Below, one piece after another: positions 28,945-32,159 of a DNA stretch of 32,159 bases. Both the position numbers and the translations under genes were made by a program. Under the pieces are notes generated by a model. It saw nothing but the letters and a program-made list of their open reading frames with translations. It was not told where the DNA came from and did not search any database. The stretch's first letter is position 1. Each line of letters starts with the position of its first letter. Source of the DNA: Hofstenia miamia (taxonomy: Eukaryota > Xenacoelomorpha > Acoela > Hofsteniidae); the NCBI GenBank assembly GCA_900660155.1, contig CABFPE010000129.1, positions 254,257 through 286,415 on the forward strand, in the 5' to 3' direction.

Positions 28945-29655
28945 GTTTACGAGCATAAAAAGGAAATTTCTTCACACTTTAATCCAAGTGTTTATAATGA
29001 AATTAATGTTTCTATTACAAACATTGATAATCTACTGAGATCCCGCCGTATAAATGGCTGTGGATTGGATGGTATTCCTGCAAAATTCCTAAAGGATTAT
29101 AGGTCATCTCTATCAGTTCATTTATATAACTTATCTAAAAAATGTTTATCTGATGGATATTATCCAACATGTTGGAAAATTGCTAAAGTTATACCAATTC
29201 ATAAAAAAAGGTTCAAAGTCAAAAGTAATCAATTATCGGCCAACCTCCATTCTGCCAAAAATTTCGTTGAAAATTGAGAAGATAAACTTTAATAATAAAC
29301 TTATACCAATTGTAAAAAACATTAACCCTCAAACAGCATGGTTTTTGTCGTAATTGATCGACCATTACTCAATTACTGAGTTATACTGAAGAAATACTTA
29401 ATCTTAATGATGCAAATATTGGCCGTAGCAAGTCTATAATTGGATTTTAGCAAAGCTTTTGTCGAACTGCCGCATGGATTACTAATAAATGAATTAAGTG
29501 ACATTCGACTTGGTGAAAACTTTCTGAAGCTTCTTGCAAGTTATCTCACTAATCGTAAACAAAGTGTTCTTGAATAATCTTTTGTTTGCAACAAAGTCTA
29601 TAACGAGCAGAGTACCGCAAGGTTGTTGCCTGGGGCCGATTTTGTTCTTCATTAG
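28945..29655 (+). pseudogene. Non-LTR (LINE, Jockey/CR1-like) reverse transcriptase fragment
   Basis: Blocks in order: FNPSVYNEINVSI, INGCGLDGIPAKFLKDY, LYNLSKKCLSDGYYPTCWKI (the fingers 'G.DGIP..lLK' and 'G.fP..WK' motifs), AKVIPIHKK, then in shifted frames INYRPTSILPKISLKIEKI (NYRPIS-like), LDFSKAFVELPHGLL (catalytic Asp motif, DFSKAFD with Val for Asp), SYLTNRKQSV and SRVPQGCCLGPILF. The fragment stops before the YADD box at about 29655. No endonuclease domain precedes it. At least four frame changes. Typical dead-on-arrival, truncated LINE copy. Confidence 0.82.
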
Positions 29656-29659
29656 ATGA

Positions 29660-30700
29660 AATTTTTATTTTCAAAATTCGCTAGATGGCGTCGTAAAATA
29701 TTGAATTAGTATGTAAAAAACAAAGGAAAATTTCGTATTTAGAGCTACAGCACTTTTAATATTGCAATTTGTTTGCGTTACGAAACAATTATGAGTAAAT
29801 TATGCTCTGCTGCATGTATTCAGCCATTAAAATTCGAAATTGAACCAGTCAATGTTTTGACAGGTTAAATTTATTAAAGAATTTTTCAAAAATTCGTTAG
29901 AATTTTCGAAAATTATTGCTTTGTAGAGGTGATTCCAATTTGATATTTCTAAATTACGAAACGAATTATGATTGCCGGACCTCTTCTGGTGAACTTGCAG
30001 CTGTTTATTTGATTTCACTCAGTTTCGATCTTTTGACAAATGAGTTCAAATTATGCCATACACCCGCAGTTTTACACTGCTTTAGGACAGCCAGATTCTT
30101 GTTCAACTCCTTAGCTCTTTTCAGCATTCTTTAGAGCTCCTTTAGTTCTATATTACATTGGTAATATTATATTTTTAGTTATTTTTCCCTTTATGATATC
30201 AACACTTTAGTTTATTACAACTTTCGAATTTCTGCTTAACAATTACAACTGATCCAATTCGGAACACTATTACTCAGCGACTTTTGACGTTATGCACTAG
30301 GGTTATACAGTAAAATATGGCCGCTGACTAGCTCCATGTGAAACTATTTTCTATTTTTCAAATTTTTTTATACTGGTTGCAAAGTAGCGGCCAAAACAAA
30401 TTTTCAATTTACACTTTCGTAAAATTCGATTATTATAATTAAAAGAGTAGACTAAATTTGGATACCTATAACTCCATGAGTTTTTATACTATCGACACAG
30501 TTTAAATACCATTCGATGCGTGCTGAATAGCTCTATGATAAACTGATTTTTAATTTTGGAATTTTTTTAATTTTCCCTATTTTTAGAACGATAAATGTAA
30601 TTGATAAAAACATAACACTAATAGCTTTTCAATATTTGCTTTATGTAAACAAAGGAATTATGTCATTGACCTGTCTAGAGCAAAGCAATTTTAACGTTGG
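29660..30700. other. AT-rich stretch with imperfect direct repeats
   Basis: A segment beginning TAGCTCCATGTGAAACT near 30331 is loosely repeated near 30520 as TAGCTCTATGATAAACT, each followed by a T-rich run and AATTTTTTTA. Period is about 189 bases, with roughly three in four bases alike. No gene was recognised. Confidence 0.4.
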
Positions 30701-30712
30701 AGTAGAATAACT

Positions 30713-30914
30713 TTGGAAGGTTACTGTGAATTCAATTTTGACGCTGTAGTCATAAAAAATATATCATTCTCCTACACAACAATANGGGACAAAGTGTCTA
30801 AAACTAAAGCAGTCAACATTGACTTTCAGAACATCCATATCATTTACTTTGTAAAACAATGGGATATGGAGCACTATGATTTATATGAAAAACTGCTAGC
30901 AGTCAGCATCCTCT
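30713..30914 (+). pseudogene. Unassigned ORF containing a single N
   Basis: The frame reads MEGYCEFNFDAVVIKNISFS and, after an N at 30785, VNIDFQNIHIIYFVKQW and DLYEKLLAVSIL, stopping about where the next frame opens. It may be an upstream part of the following reading frame in another phase. No family recognised. Confidence 0.25.
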
Positions 30915-32159
30915 GTGATTGAGGATCTATTCACAACTACGCAAAATGTTTTTATATGCCGTCAATCTGATTATGATGTATTGTATGACCCGGAACAAAG
31001 CAAGGCTTCAACAGCCATATTTACAGATCTGTTATTACATGCCCGGCTCCCGGCACTCAGATTGATGGTTGATACTAGAATTGCGATCGATATGCTAATA
31101 CAAACTCAGACTTCCGAAGTTATGGGTTATGAAACGCCAGCTGATATTGGAGATTCTCACATATCTCTGTCCTTTGGATTAAGTAACATGGCACTGCAAG
31201 GCGTGGACTCGTATTGGATAGAACTGAAATCTGAGTTACCAACTTCAGACGAATGGCCAGCAGTAGATATACAATCGCTAACTAACACATACCATGCAGA
31301 CACAGAGCGGTTAATATCCTCAGCAATATTCTCGTACGAAAACTTCGACAAACGCAACTTCCGCGAGTTAATCTTTTCTGAATACAGCCCGCCTTGAGTG
31401 ATGGCAAAAGAATGTCTATGGCTCTTGGCCATCTTATTAACAGAGGACAATGATATACGGTTTCCAATAAGTCAGAAACTCCGGAGGACTCTTGCAATGA
31501 GTAAGCGCTATGAAATCGCGATGGCACCCCTGAATAACAAGTTAAGAAACTGGCTCTTAGCGGGCACAACCACGGATGTCTCACCGATTAAAACTCAACG
31601 TAATGTCGAATCTACAAAATACGAAAAATTGTTCATTAGACTGTGTTTGAAGTTTGATGTGCTTGGACGCATCCTGCTACCTATTTTATCTAACTTGACT
31701 GGGATATCTTCTAACAATATTACCGCAGCTTTCTCAACATGAGCTAAACAGTACATGCGGGTGCTACTTGTCAGTCTAAATACAAACCTCAGAAATATGA
31801 TATGTCGCCACTAAGTACCAAGATCTCTGTAAACGCCACCCGAAATCAACATTAGCAATAATCCGAAATTATAAAATCAAAATATCAAAGCAAAACAAGG
31901 CCTTGTTCGAACATTGGGAACGTTTTTACCCAACTCTGCCCTATAACAAACATTTACGCACAGACCATACGTTAGAGATGGAGGGTTCTTATAGCCCAAT
32001 AAAGTTGGAGGAATACCAATGCATGGCACGCTTTGACTTGCAAGAGGAGGAAGCTTTACTAGGCGATTCGGTGGTGGTCGAGACAATTGAGATACAGAGA
32101 GCAATCGCTATTATCAACCTGGAAAGGAGTGACGTAAAACAAGTCCTAGCACCACCCCA
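30915..32159 (+). pseudogene. Long decayed reading frame of unknown origin, open to the right edge
   Basis: One plus-strand frame runs from about 30906 to 31811, interrupted only by TGA at 31395-31397 and TGA at 31740-31742, then TAA at 31812. A second phase is open from about 31813 to the window end. Recognisable stretches include IFTDLLLHARLPALRLMVDT, ISLSFGLSNMALQGVDSYW, ECLWLLAILLTEDNDIRF, YEIAMAPLNNKLRNWLLAG, and in the second phase FEHWERFYPTLPYNK and LEEYQCMARFDLQEEEALLG. Coding density and G+C are visibly higher than in the AT-rich flank, and there are no introns. The pattern (long intronless frame, foreign composition, a few stops) suggests either an unfamiliar mobile-element protein or an endogenised viral structural-type gene. 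I do not recognise the family, so no function is given. Confidence 0.55.

Noticed and set aside
31157..31584. Minus-strand ORFs opposite the unidentified right-edge frame
   Set aside because: The plus strand stays open in long phases with amino-acid composition typical of protein; the minus frames are short and overlap each other.
1..32159. tRNA, rRNA or structured ncRNA genes
   Set aside because: No cloverleaf with internal A/B boxes or conserved rRNA segment was noticed by eye; a tRNAscan or Rfam search was not possible.

Overview
This is an AT-rich animal nuclear scaffold, most likely from an invertebrate and plausibly an arthropod. The evidence is GT-AG introns, (TA)n microsatellites, a 1,000-N scaffold gap, and a dense mix of animal-type transposons (Tc1/mariner, hAT, MULE, Tnp2/EnSpm-like, LINE, RT/RNase H element). 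Nothing is arranged like a prokaryotic operon. The species cannot be named from the sequence.

Layout. About 1.0-8.9 kb is a minus-strand graveyard of DNA transposons. In transcription order (right to left) it holds a Ulp1-type cysteine protease fragment (8.9-8.45 kb), a MULE transposase (8.4-5.1 kb), two small unassigned ORFs, an intron-containing Tnp2/EnSpm-like transposase (4.3-2.2 kb), and a partner gene with a DUF4806-like end (2.1-1.1 kb). A Tc1/mariner element (6495-7937) sits inside the MULE ORF, and a short TIR element (7580-7846) sits inside the mariner, giving a three-level nest. At 10.0-11.8 kb there is a complete-ended but dead hAT element with matching flanking direct repeats.

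The only convincing host gene is on the plus strand at 12.57-14.29 kb: three exons of a short-chain dehydrogenase like HSD17B12/HSDL1. Its remaining exons are lost in or beyond the 1,000-N gap (14792-15791). After the gap come a second, diverged Tnp2-like transposase (16.1-18.2 kb, plus) with a candidate partner exon behind it, the C-terminal end of a hAT transposase (19.8-20.3 kb, minus), an orphan terminal exon (21.56-21.65 kb), a second hAT C-terminus with a probable terminal repeat (22.0-22.3 kb), and a decayed gag/RT/RNase H element (23.1-25.7 kb). Then follow a TA-flanked Tc1/IS630-type element with 21-bp repeats forming its inverted ends (26.55-28.03 kb), a LINE reverse-transcriptase fragment (28.9-29.65 kb), and a decayed long reading frame of unlike composition that runs off the right edge (30.9-32.16 kb).

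There is no cooperating pathway here: almost every coding region is a transposon gene carrying stops, frameshifts or deletions. The observations most worth following are the Tnp2-like transposase plus DUF4806-type partner arrangement, the Ulp1/MULE pairing, the exactly reconstructable mariner insertion site, the unidentified reading frame at the right edge, and clear assembly scars (two 32-bp duplications around single Ns and two Nextera-like adapter matches) that would mislead gene prediction.
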